The notes below the pieces were generated by a model. It had not been told where the DNA came from, did no database searches, and was given only the letters and a program-made list of their open reading frames with translations. Both the position numbers and the translations under genes were made by a program. This document shows positions 10,847 through 22,682 of a stretch of DNA of 64,000 nt, in pieces. Location: assembly GCA_036872755.1 (NCBI GenBank), contig JAVHNS010000017.1:372001-436000 (forward strand), read 5' to 3'. How positions within the stretch are numbered: position 1 is the stretch's first letter; every line of letters begins with the position of its first letter. Source of the DNA: Orbilia blumenaviensis (taxonomy: Eukaryota; Ascomycota; Orbiliomycetes; Orbiliales; Orbiliaceae).

Positions 10847-12841
10847 CTACTCCATCTTCTCCTCAGCCACAAAGTGAAGATACGATCCCAAGAGCTTGGT
10901 ACCCTGGATATAGTTCTTCTTATCCAGCTTCTCTATTCGGCCGCAAAAAAAAACCACACGTCAGCAAACGAACGAACAAACTCCACAATTACCAAGTAAT
11001 ACATTACTCGCAGTAAGCTTATCAAGCGTAAGGGTAAAAGACTCACCATTGATACTATGCGGCTGATCCGTCGAAGTTCCCATAGGCAGCAACAGTACAT
11101 TCTTCCCGGTCTCTTCCTCAAACGTCAAAGTAATGGGAATACTTCCACCCTCCCTAGTCAAATCCGGCTTAACACCCCAAACCTGCTCCGTCGCTCTCGA
11201 CGCAGCCCTGAAATTCCAGTGGTCGGGATCAGCGACCCACCATTTTCCGTCATGGATCAGGCCGACCTCAACAGTGTTATTCGTCTTCAACGACTTGACG
11301 ACCTTGTTGACGTGGGCGGTTACTAGTTCTGTGACCTTTGGAAGCTCCATGTTTGGAACGGTACGGATTGAGAATTTACCGATCACTTTAGCGGGGATGA
11401 CGGTTTTGGCACCGGGGGCGGAGTAGGCGCCCTCAATACCGTGGAGAGAGAGAGATGGGAACCTCCAGCGGCGCATGAGGGTCTCTTGGGCGTCGTCAGT
11501 GCATGTTGTTTCTGAACCAAGAGCTTCATAGAAAGTTTCCATGCTGAAGTCAATGGATTGGTAGCGAATCTTTTCGGCCTCGGTGAGTGGGGCGACTTGG
11601 TCGTAGATTCCGTCGATAAGGAGCTTGCCGGTGTTGTCGACGAGGGTGGTCATGATGTTAGTTAAGTCAACCATAGGCTCGGTGACGGCACCGCCATAGA
11701 CACCGGAGTGGAGATCTTGGCCAGGTCCCGAGACGGTGACTTGGTAGTAGGAGCAGCCTCGGAGACCGTATGTAAGGCAGGGCTTGGTAGTTCCCAACCA
11801 GCTGTTTATATTCAATCCACCATTAGCATCGTGCGCAACGACAAAACACCAAGACAAAGGAGGGGGTAGCCGTACTAGTTATCAGAAATACAAACGGCAT
11901 CAGTGTCCTTGTAGAACCCCTTGGCCTCCTTCTTGATCAATTCCTCAAGGCCCTCAGAGCCAGACTCCTCCATACCCTCAAAGCACATGAGCAAGTTGAC
12001 AGGAAGCTCCAACCCAACCCTATCAAGCCCCCACTATCGTTAGCATACTAACGTAGTATATCATGTTAAAAGAGGGGGAAATAAAATACTTTTGATGCGC
12101 CTCAATAACATTCAACCACCCCAAAACCGGTCCCTTATCATCCGTGCTTCCACGTCCAAACATCCTCCCCTTCTCATCAACCGACAAATCGAATGGGTCG
12201 GTACCCCATCCATCTTCCTTAAAAGCCGGTTGGACATCATAATGTCCATAGACAAGAATAGTACGTTTCGCGGGATCATTGCCGTATCTACCCAGGAGGA
12301 TTGGTGGGAGGTCGAGGCCTGGGGATTGTTCGCCTGGGTAGTAGTATTCGACGGAGGCACCGAGGGTTTCGAGCTCGGATTTTAGGAAGTCGGCCATCTA
12401 CCCCCATTTTTTCAATCGTTAAATTAGTAAATAGTTCGATTCGATCTGATGGATACTATTTTAGGAGGATAATACCTTGACGACATCAGGACGACGCTCA
12501 GGCTCGGCTGATACAGAGGGTATCTTAACCGCCTTGCGGAGTCCTATCCCACGTTATATCAGCATCAACTTACTACATTACAATAACAAAACGGACAAGA
12601 TGTAAAGGGAAAAAAGATATACTCACTATCGATGAACGCATCTTCAAGAGCGTCGACCCTGTTTCATGATAGATTAAAAGCCCGTCCAATCAGTATCGAT
12701 CCATTAAACAGCACCGGCAACAAAAGAGCACAAGGACATCACATGTCTGCCGTGCAAACACCCCAGAAAAAAATCCAAAAACTGAAATAAAAAGAGAAGA
12801 GTTACATACTGGTTATAATAGGCAGTCAAATCAACTGGCAT
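10847..12841 (-). CDS. DUG1: M20 cytosolic non-specific dipeptidase (Dug1/CNDP2 type)
   Basis: Seven exons (12841-12810, 12658-12627, 12543-12476, 12397-12090, 12019-11876, 11801-11047, 10932-10847) give 474 residues from the ATG at 12841, close to yeast Dug1. It is a two-zinc metallopeptidase that cleaves Cys-Gly and other dipeptides; in yeast, Dug1 degrades glutathione-derived Cys-Gly. Zinc ligands and catalytic residues are visible: [38 protein letters not shown] and the dimer-domain histidine in [11 protein letters not shown]. The final ligand region is [13 protein letters not shown]. The frame stays open upstream of the chosen ATG to another ATG at 13144, adding 101 basic residues ending RRYYTTKPAK that look like a mitochondrial presequence (see findings). 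The ATG at 12841 was preferred because its AAAA context is better and its product has the family length. Confidence 0.93.
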
Positions 12842-13144
12842 TTTTGCAGGTTTAGTAGTATAATATCTTCTATTAGGAGTAGTGTTATCCGTAGCAGCAG
12901 TAGCAGTGGTGATAGCTCTGGTAATCGTGTTCGCGTACGTGTGGTAGCAGCAGCGTTGATGTAAATGGCGGGGTGATAACGACAGCGGAAGCAGCGTTGG
13001 TGGGGTGTTAAATGCAACAACCGAAATAGAAGTAGCCCTATTTGCAATATTTGATCCGCGGACGACGCTCAAGCCCTGGAGATTACGGCTGCTATTTATA
13101 CCCGACAGCGAACGTCCTGCGAACCGACAGGACAGTTTGAACAT

Positions 13145-13893
13145 ACGAGTGATTTTTTCTTTCAATTCTTTATTTTAGTAAAAGACCAGTTTTAAGGAAG
13201 GAGAATGTGCATATGGAAAAAGACGTGTGTGTGTGTGTGGGGAGTACATGTGCGAATGTACAGCTCTGCAACCGTATGTGCAGCTTTTTTATCCCGTTCT
13301 GCATTGGTCGGAATTCGGCTACCCGCGCCCAGCCGTCCTATTGAGGATGGATGATAATTGACATGGGCTAGCAATGGAATTCGACGTTTATGGAAGCCGT
13401 GTGTGCATTTTTCTATCGATCTATCATGCGAGCTGCCGAGTACGTAGTGCGGGGGGTAGACGGCGGCTAGCTTTTAGGTATAACATAATACACAATTAAT
13501 CAATTGGACGGTGTCGACATGTGCCGTACATGCATGCATAATCCGATGCCGCTTCAAGGTTGATCGTTCTACATCTACCTTTGTAGAACCTGGGGATCGA
13601 TGAATTGGTACCAGAGATAGCAATAATACCAGCTCTGTCATATTATGATATGGCATAACTGGGGCCTTTCATGGAGGCCCTATACCGCTATTACTACTAT
13701 GTACAGAATGGGAAAATAGAAAGCTAGATATACACATCGAAACCCCAATATCCGTAGTCTCTGATTAAATAGACCGTATACAGAAGAATTATACCTCTTT
13801 ATCATAAAAACCCCGATAAAGATGGTATACAATCCCACTCAACCCCAACCTCAAACCCACCAGTTTAGAAATAAATATCACACCCTCATCAAA
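13145..13893. other. intergenic, with GT microsatellite
   Basis: Upstream flank of the M20 peptidase and downstream flank of mL58. Contains a short (GT)n run at about 13224-13239. No gene recognised. Confidence 0.55.
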
Positions 13894-14661
13894 TCACAAA
13901 TCCTTACTCCACAACTCCCTCCTCCTGCCCCTCTCCATCCTCGCAAAAGTCCTGATCTTCCCCCACCCAGCCCTAACATCACTCGCCCGTTTCTTCATCT
14001 CCATCTTCCTCTCATCGGTCGTAGGTGCAACCATGCCCACAAAGAACTCAGAACATCCAAACATCTTAGCCAATTTCCGACGAGTATAAACATCCGGATT
14101 CTCGCCACGGAGTTTCTGTATCTTCTTGACATCGGCTTCGTTTAGATGATATGTCTTTTGGTAAGGCCGGGTCAGAGCCGGCGGTAGCTTTTCCACTTCC
14201 GCTGCTACTGCTGCTGCTGCTGTACTTCCGGCTTCCGTAGAGGATTCGACAGTAGCCTCAGGATGAGGGTTTATAGGCGCATAATTCGCTGGAGGCGGCG
14301 ACTTAAGTATAGCAGTCTCACTAGGCGGCTCATATCTCGGATCCTCGGTCGGTAAGAACAGTTTTGGAGTAATATATGGCGTAGGAGCCGCAGACGGTGG
14401 GTTGTGAATGATAGTGGGTAATATGGGAGCCGCGACTGGGTGGGCAGGTAGGTGTCTCGATGTAGCTGATCGAGATGGGAGGGTTGAGGCTGTACCGATG
14501 AATGAGGCGTGAGGGTGTAGACGGAGGGCTTTGGTCATTCGTCGGGTTGTGGATTTGTACCGGAGTTGGGTGTGGGGGGTTAGGAGGTGTCGACGGGTGC
14601 ATTGGGCTATAGGGAGGGAGGAGGCGAGGGAAGACATTGTGAAGATCGAAGGAGTGGCCAT
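13894..14661 (-). CDS. MRPL20: mitochondrial large-subunit ribosomal protein mL58 (MRPL20 family)
   Basis: Single exon, 255 residues. The C-terminal third carries the family signature: LTRPYQKTYHLNEADVKKIQ, then NPDVYTRRKLAKMFGCSEFF, then a basic helical tail with RAGWGKIRTFARMERGRR. This fungal-specific protein sits in the mitochondrial 54S subunit. The N-terminus is rich in Arg, Ser and Thr with almost no acidic residues (CTRRHLLTPHTQLRYKSTTRR), as expected of a cleaved presequence. A Pro/Ala-rich linker of about 90 residues joins the two parts. The ATG at 14661 is the first in the frame. A second ATG at residue 9 would leave the presequence largely intact. Confidence 0.9.
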   Translation of the reverse strand: MATPSIFTMSSLASSLPIAQCTRRHLLTPHTQLRYKSTTRRMTKALRLHPHASFIGTASTLPSRSATSRHLPAHPVAAPILPTIIHNPPSAAPTPYITPKLFLPTEDPRYEPPSETAILKSPPPANYAPINPHPEATVESSTEAGSTAAAAVAAEVEKLPPALTRPYQKTYHLNEADVKKIQKLRGENPDVYTRRKLAKMFGCSEFFVGMVAPTTDERKMEMKKRASDVRAGWGKIRTFARMERGRRRELWSKDL

Positions 14662-16044
14662 TGTGTATTATAATATCGTGGGGGGGCTGGCGAGGCCGAG
14701 GGGTGATGGCGGTCGGTTGGGTAGGTGTGTATAAGTTTGAAGCTCGTGAATGGGTTGACGTTGGTCGAAGCGGAAAATTCTCAAGATGGTTTGGACTGTC
14801 TCGGCTCAACACAGAATTCCAAAGAGCCTCACTTTACTATCTCAACATTTCAGACAAATCTGGATCTGGATCTAAAAAAGCATAACTACGTCACAGATAC
14901 TACGAAGGCTCCTACGAAGACGAATAATAGTTCATGACCGGTTTATCACATATACATTTACAAGAGCAAGTGAAGGGAGGACCCCCATCAGCCTCGACAA
15001 CAAAAACCGACTTCGAGAAGAAGAAAAAGATGAAATAATAGTGAAATAAGGGAAAGGAAAGGCTTGATCAAAAGGAACATATAATAAACGTGCAACCAAG
15101 GCCAGCAATGCATTCAGGACGAAATAAGATAGTAAAAGGAAAACAATAGGGAACTGAAAATAGTATGGGAAAAAAAACAGACCAAGAATAAACCTCACCA
15201 TCTCATAGAATCAACTAATTCGAACACTCAATTTTGGTTGTTAAAAATAATCGGGCGAAGGAGAAAAGGAAGAAGAATGTCAGTGATGACAGGAAAAACA
15301 AATAGAGAAATTTATTTCCGATTCTAAAAACGCCTCCCGAAAGACAGATAACAACGGGGGGATATGTATGAAGGGGGGATCTGTCATCATGAGGCATGAA
15401 CTATAATAAAACAAAACGATGCGAGCCGAGGGGTGTGTGTGAAAAAAGAAGGTCTTTGTGAAAAGGTTGTGAGAAGGTTGCGAGGGCATGAGAGCGTGAT
15501 GGTAGGAGGGGCAGAAGCCGAGAGAGAGAAGTGCGGAGAGGAAGGCAGTTCGGATTCAAAAGGAAATTTTATTCGTGAGAAAGGAGACCATGCGGAGGGG
15601 GGGGAAGGACGCCAGAGGGGGTATTCTTTTAGATTGCAGCCTTATTTTGTGTAGCTGCGCAAGAGCAATAAAGAGCACCGGGGAAGCAAAAAAGATGGGA
15701 AGACAGATAAACCCAAAAGGTGCAGAGACATTAAACCCATATGTGATATCTCCACCATCCCTGATACTCCCAGTAAAATCGTACATTCTGACACCTCAAA
15801 TGAAAAAGAAAATAATAAGGAAAAAGCCGGCTGGAGGCCACTCAATAGCCACCCAGCAATGTGGAATACAGGCGGGAGGATGACCAGTTCCCGATATTAA
15901 AAGAACTTAGAAAAGAACCCAGAAAAAACGATGAGACCCAAAAAAATGACGTGAAGGCTCCGGGTTATGCTTTTAGCTTCGCGACCCTTTGTCGCGGTAA
16001 TACGAGACCGAGGATATCATCATGACAGCAAAGGATACAAGGGC
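14662..16044. other. intergenic, mL58 upstream and atfA 3' flank
   Basis: About 1.4 kb between two minus-strand genes. Purine-rich on the plus strand (many GAAA/GGGA tracts), which would make the atfA transcript pyrimidine-rich in any long 3' UTR. Small open frames on both strands show no recognisable family. Confidence 0.5.
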
Positions 16045-18359
16045 TCACGAGAACCGTCTAGGTCCAGGTGGGGCCATGCTGACCTGCGCCACAGGATATC
16101 CGTGATGAAGCTGAGCGTAGTCGCCCTGGCTGAGGGCGCCCAGTGCATCAAGTCCTCCCATAGGTGGACCACCAGGTGCCCGGCTGACAGGGCAGTCCTT
16201 GTGCGCAAGCAACAGCGTCTTGAGAGCCAATATCTCTTCGCGCAGGTTGGTGACCTGTGCATTGAGAGCATCGTTCTCAGCACCATAGTACTCCACTTTG
16301 GCCTGGAGGTTAGCCAGCCATTGCTTCTTCCTTTGGCGACACTTCAAGGCAGCAACCCTATTTAAAAGATCAGTATACAGCTCCAGACTTAAGCGGGCGG
16401 AAAATGAAAAGTAAGTACCTATTCCTTTCTAAAAAGTTCTTCCTCTTTTCCTCATCAGTCATCTTTTTCGAATCTCCGTTGGCGTCCTTGTGCTCGTCCC
16501 CATCATCCATGTCATCGACATCGTCCATGTCCTCATCCTCATCTTCAGGAGTCGCAGCCTTCTTCTTCTTGCTCATGCCGGTCTTTATATCCTCGGCCTT
16601 TCGGCGATTTCCGGCGGCAGGCTTCGTAACTCCTGCATTAACGGCACCTCCCTTCTTCGCGGGTGTCGATTTAACCTTCTTTCCTTTCCCATTGCCAGCA
16701 TCGGCACCGTCACTTCCAGCCATATCTTCACTGGCTTCACTCTGACCACGAGTTGCAGTGCTAGCGTTTCTGCTATGTCCACTCGTGGCGATGGAATTCC
16801 TCTTTAGGTTATTCGCAGCAGCATCGATGTTCATCGGAACGGCACCATTGGTCGTGGGAACTGGGATCGCTTGTGGAATGTTAGCCGGTACGACTAGATT
16901 TTCGACCTGAGTTCTCTGACCTTGTTGTGCAAGCATATACAACCCATTAGCTGCAGCATTAGCGTCTACGCCAAATGGATCCGAGGGGTGTCGTGGTTGT
17001 GGTGGCTGTGGGATAGAGTTCACAGCGGCGATCCCTGAGACATCCATGACGTCAGGGTTTTCTTCGGGCTTAGGTATAGGAATCGCATGAGCCATGGCCG
17101 GCTTCGAAGCCCTATTGACAGCTTGAGCTGCCACGGCTGTCTTTTGAAACTCCAGGGTACCCGGTGTCGGCCCGCTGCCAAATCCAAATAGGGCTTGTGT
17201 GTTCGGTGAGGGAGCTGGGAACATGCTACCTGATCCTCCGGGTGTCAAGCCAGAGCGGATGCCGGACTCATTGGGAGTCAACCCAGTCCTCAGGGATGCA
17301 TCATATGTATGCCCAGATGGTCCCGTCAGCATGGCAGGGGACAGCGGCCCCGATCGGAGAGAGTGGAGGCCCCAATTGAATCCGCTTCCAGTTCCAAAAT
17401 TGTTGTTCGGCGACGCAATCTGAGAGGCCGGTGGGAGGAGCGCTTTACCCGGTGTTAAAACGTCGGGTTTCGAGAATGACTCTTCGAATGGGTTCGGTTC
17501 TTCACGGTACTTATTGGGAACTTGCGAGAAGTAGTCTCCACCTTCGTCGGGCACGGCTGCTGGAGGTGGAGGGGGTGGAGGAGGAAGTGACTGGTCACGT
17601 GTCTTCTGAGGACTTGAATCGGATGGAGCAGCCGCGGCTGTGTTGTTGGCTGTCGGTGCTGACGTTTTTGTGGCTACTTCTGTTGCCTTTGATGCAGCAG
17701 CTCTGGCGGGGGGCTGTTTAGTGGTTGTTTTGGGCGAGCTTTTGGAAAGATCCCGGTTCGAGACCTGTGGAGAGTTTCGCTTCGGTTCTGGACGCATGAT
17801 GGGCTAGTGTTAGTATAACCTGCTAGATTCACGATAATGTCTGTATCTGTACGATGATGTCGGGCAGAAATAATAGCATTCTGGCGATAAAACTGGTGCT
17901 GAGGGGGGTTTGATGGGTGATGGTTGTGATTATGACGTTGGGCAATGCCACGAGGGGATTGATGGGAAGGGGCATGGCAAGGTAAATGAAAGGTCAGAGC
18001 GGCGATCCAACAGCACAACCGAGTTGGAGGCCCTCCTCCCTCTTCCCTCCTTCTCCCGTCCACCATCGGCCCTCATGTTACAGATAGCAAGCACTATCAC
18101 AATATAATGCATTGCATGCGCATGCATGATATTGGGAACAAAATGATCATATGATAACACAAAACAAGGGGACGAGGGCGAGTGCGAAAAAAGATATAGG
18201 AAAACAGCCAAACAATCAAACAACCACCAAAGAGAAAAAAAGGAGAGGAAGGATCAATTACATACCATCAAAATGCCGCTTGGTATCGAGAGGGGAGTTG
18301 ATGCGAGATGTGGGATTCGACGGTCCCTGAGACTGTCGAGTAGCTACGGCGGCTGACAT
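16045..18359 (-). CDS. atfA: bZIP transcription factor AtfA/Atf1 (ATF/CREB family)
   Basis: Three exons (18359-18266, 17787-16419, 16357-16045) give about 591 residues. The first exon starts MSAAVATRQSQ and its GTATGT donor joins to EPKRNSPQ. The N-terminal Aft1/HRA region is marked by DEGGDYFSQVPNKYREEPNP and FEESF. A Ser/Pro/Gly-rich middle includes NWGLHSLRSGPLSPAMLTGP and TPGTLEFQKTA. An acidic stretch precedes the bZIP: basic region RKNFLERNRVAALKCRQRKK (about 480-500), then a leucine zipper (AKVEYYGAENDALNAQVTNL and onward). The tail ends PRRFS, as in family members. AtfA acts in the nucleus downstream of the Hog1/Sty1 MAPK, binding CRE sites and controlling stress response and conidial tolerance. 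The intron inside the basic region (NR-VAALK) fits the family reading frame well. The first intron is long (478 bases), so the start is slightly less certain than the rest. Confidence 0.92.
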
Positions 18360-21300
18360 TTTGTCTTAACAAAAAAGATATCCTATGGGCTCTTTTTTCT
18401 CTCTCCAATACCCCGTCCGTCCCCTATAGGAAATTCCAAAAAAACCAAAAGAAAGTAAGGAATAACTATGACGACAGCGTGCGCAGTATCGCCTCCCTGT
18501 TCTAGTTTCAATCCGTCGTAACGCTTTCCCAAAGGTAGTGTGTGTGTATAGTATGTACCCAGTTCCAAAGCAAAAAAAAGGCGTTCCCCTCCCAAAAAAG
18601 ACAAACGATCTTCAAAGGACGAGAAGAATGGAGAGGGTTAACACCAAAAAATGTATAATAGTGGATAATGCGGCCGGAAAGAGGGACCAGAAGTGTGTTC
18701 ACACAAACTGACGTATTGTATTTAGGCTTTGGGGAGTATGACGACAGAGGATGTTGGATGAATTTCTTGGCCTGCTCTGACGTTCTTTTAAACCTCGACT
18801 GGTGCGAGGAAATCCGAAAGCAGCGACGGGTCGGGCTCTGGTTGGGCACGGAACGGAAACTCTATCAGGGCAACGTCTACTGTAGATGGTTTGTAAGCAT
18901 GCGAACACCTGAATCGATCTAGCATGGCGATGTGAAGGCAAGCGGACACGACGGATTGGCTAGGAGGGTTCAAATTCGGGACAATAAGAAAAACAAATCG
19001 CTGGGGAAAAGGTAAAAAAGCGCCATCGAATGCGGGAGTTGTGCATATCAGATCTTGACAATTAGATCTTCAATAAGCTCTAGGACGTCGAGGGGGCGAA
19101 GGGGCACACAAACAAGAACCATCCAATATCTCTCATAAGGCGGCGGTGGGATGGATGGATGGACCAGTGGGTGAGGCAAAAGACGACTGCGTTACAAACA
19201 TCCCCAAATGAAACCTTGAAAGGTAAAAAAATAAAAATAAAAAAGGGAATACGGGCTCAGAATCTCAGAAAACCATAAAAAAAAAACTCAGGAAACACTT
19301 CATCGAGTTCCTTACATTATCCCGCCTAGATGGGAACGACAAAAAGACGAAAAGATGGGAATGCTGTGTAGCAGAGATCGGGAATTGCAAGTGTGATGAT
19401 GGGAAAGGAAAGAGAGAGAAGCGAGAGAGAAATGACGAAATTGATATGCCAGGCCCCAAAAACAACCGTCAGACGGCTCAATTAACCCTCTCTCTTTCGA
19501 TCCTCACACTCTCTTTTTTCCTCAACCAACGCCCCCAGATATAAAAATAAATATCAGAGCAGTGCTATAGACGCTGCAGACGCCCGCTCTTACCACTACA
19601 GTGCAACACACAGACAAGAGGGAACCGTGCAGTAAATCACTTGCCAGGGTGTGTGTTCAGACCGTTCCTACCGGAAAAACACTCGCTGGATGGACAGCAA
19701 AAGTGCGGACAACCAGAAACAACGTTTAGAGGAATGGCAGGTGATTCCTCCAGAGGCAAAAGCACCACTATCTCGTCTCTCTCGGGGTTGCTTCCGTTGG
19801 TGGCAACGGCAGGGTCCCAAAGGATCGAGACCTGATATAGCTATCGAAGAAATTATGCTCCGGCAGACTCCAAACGATCCAAGGAGGGGTGCAGTGAAGA
19901 ATGGGCACAAAAGGTAGCTTGACATAGCCTTACAAATCAGAAAGCTGAAGACATTCTGGAAAGGCGCTGGTGAAGCAGGAAGCGGCAAGGAGGCAATGAT
20001 CGGCCGTCCCAAGAACAGCCTTGAACCTCGAACATGTGTGGCCCGGGGAGATGTGGAGGGTTAAAAAAAGAGGATAGACGCAAGCTTCGGGGAGGGGACA
20101 ATAATTCTTTTTCGATTCTAGCGATCGATAAACAAACCAACCCATCAACAATAGATATCTTTTTTTATTTTACTTTTTTTTTATCTCAAAATCATTGTTG
20201 AAGAAGAAGATAGAAAATAGATTGAAGAACCTTGAGGGGGGTGAGTATAGGAGCCAGGATGTGTTGAGCCCCCAGATGATGCAAGAATAACACACAACAT
20301 GAGCAATAGCAATGGGTCCGTCTGCACAGTCCCAGTCACTGCGGATACGACAAGAAAGAAAAGATAGTAGACGCTTACCTGTATACACTCCAGAGAAGAA
20401 GAATTTCTAGGCGCTGCAGGTATACCAATCTAAACGCGAATGCGACGGCCTTCTGCGATCAAAAACCAGGTTTGCAGTTGATCGATCGAGTTTTTTCTTT
20501 CGTGGAGAAAGTAGATTGCACGAGAGCCTGAGAGAGAACACAGAAGAGGAAAAAAAAAAAAAAGAGGCGCAACAGGCTTGAAGGAGCAAAGAACGGGTTA
20601 TGGCTGGTGATGAAACGGAAGCGGATTTTTGAGGCTCCTTGTGAAAAAGAATACCGGCGGATACAACAGAATACGGTTATCCGGTTACTACGCTGTGCTG
20701 CAGCTGTGCAGTGGGTGGGTGTTGATGCTGCTGGGAAGTTGGGAAAGGTGGAATGATGATGAAATGACGTACGATGGATGGATTGGACTTGGATTTATTT
20801 GGGCATTTAAAAGGGATTGCCAGAAAAACTGAAAAAATCAGCACCCACACTTGTTCTCGCACTAGACCAAGTCAGACACACCACCTTCGACTCGATCCAT
20901 TGGTCGTTTACCCGTATCAATCAACTACTATGTAGTTAGCGGCGGTGCGGTGGGTAAGTTAAGTCAGTCAAGGTCAAGTCAAGTCAGTCAAAGTCAATCA
21001 ATAGTGGGTAGCTATCCTATCCCTTCATTACAAATTGCCCGTGCACATTGCGCCGGTATTGTATCTCCATTTGTGCATGTGTCTCTTCGCCTGAGTAAGA
21101 AAAGGCAAAAAAAATAAGGGCCTCTATTGAGTATTCTTCTACATGCTAACTATTAGTAAGTACCATATACGATACTAGTACATGCTACTACCACTGACTA
21201 TCCTCGACGAGGGAACGTTAACGAGAGCTATCCATTTGATTGCGGCCGAGGGGACGACGCCAGCTGCATTCGAGCGGTGGGCCGAAAAGCCACAATCTGG

Positions 21301-22396
21301 AGGCATTAACGGTCCAATAATTAAGCCTCGAACCAGAGCATTGCTCATATGTCCTTTCCCACGGTCCACCATGCATCAATTTTCCATCCCAGGTATAAAT
21401 TTTTTTAACATATATACATACATTATGAAACCGTAAAGGACAGAAGATTTCGACATCTTGATAACTAGTATTACCTGTTGTTTCGTGCGTGTCCATTTTT
21501 TACATCTCATTTTCTGTGCTGCCGTCACACGGAAAACAAAGCGTCTCTTGCGACAGCCCATCACCCTTGAAAAAATAGGGGTGGACTAACGTCATAGGCA
21601 AAACCGCGAATTCAGACTGCACGTATGTACTGCACCGTTAAATCCAATGCTGCAAATGATAATAAAGAAACGAAAGAAAGAAAAAATCGTCCACTTAAGA
21701 GCGACTCCGACAAGGGATACCCACTCCAATCAATGGGCATTTCCATGCTTTGGGTCCTGTCCTGTCCTGTCGCTCCTCCCCAGTCTGCAAGCACACTCCT
21801 CCAGGAAAAAGAAAAAATATCAAGGATCTCTTCCACAAACGTGATAAAACGCTCCGACCAGGTCGACGCTCTGCCTCCAACTTGCATGAAATAGAAGCTC
21901 TATTGTGCTGCATCTACCATGTCCATGTATGTATGTATACGTGCGTGTGCCTATGTGTATGTGTATCTCTTCCAAGGAAAAGAAAATCTACAAGGGAAAG
22001 AAAGTCAAAAAAAAACATATCTTACATACATATAACACAAGCCTCTTCGTCTCTCCTGCATCTGCTTTTCTGCAATCGATAGGCGTTCGAAACCCCTAAT
22101 ACCTTGAAAGTTATGTATCCACTGAGACCCTCAGATTGCATGATGCATGGGGATAAGGTCGTGAAGGGAAGGGAAGGGAAGGGGGAAGTCTAATCCTGGT
22201 CTAGAAAAACTAGCGGGGAAACCGTTCGGTACATGGCTTTCATTAACGAGGACTGTCTACCGACACCTCTTGCATTTTTTTAGTGAGCCTCGTCCTCCAA
22301 ATATGCTACTCTCGACCTCCTTTTTTTCCGTCCCTAGAACCACTTTTTTTTTTTTGTAGATAAACCCTCGAATATGCTCTCGTCTCATTATTCATA

Positions 22397-22419
22397 TTTT
22401 TTTTTTTTTTTTTTTTTTT
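22397..22419. repeat. poly(T) tract, 23 bases
   Basis: Uninterrupted T run in the atfA-chitin synthase intergenic region, close to a shorter T run at about 22343. Confidence 0.9.
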
Positions 22420-22656
22420 CTCCTCCCACTACATTAACAAAAAAAAAAAAGAAAACTTGCTCATCCATCTAGATCTCTTCCAGCTACCCAATCCCATATC
22501 TACCTAACAGCCGAAATTCCTAATAGAATACTTAGTAATTAACCTTTTCTTTCCTCCCCATAAAAAGATTTTCTCAGAAGACCGGTGCACCATCGATGAT
22601 GAAATATTCCATCCAATCCTACACAAGCATCGGATAAAACTGTGGGGACCTTCCTC

Positions 22657-22682
22657 AAAAAAAAAAAAAAAAAAAAAAAAAA
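22657..22682. repeat. poly(A) tract, 26 bases
   Basis: Uninterrupted A run, 240 bases from the T23 tract; the two face each other as T23...A26. Confidence 0.9.
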
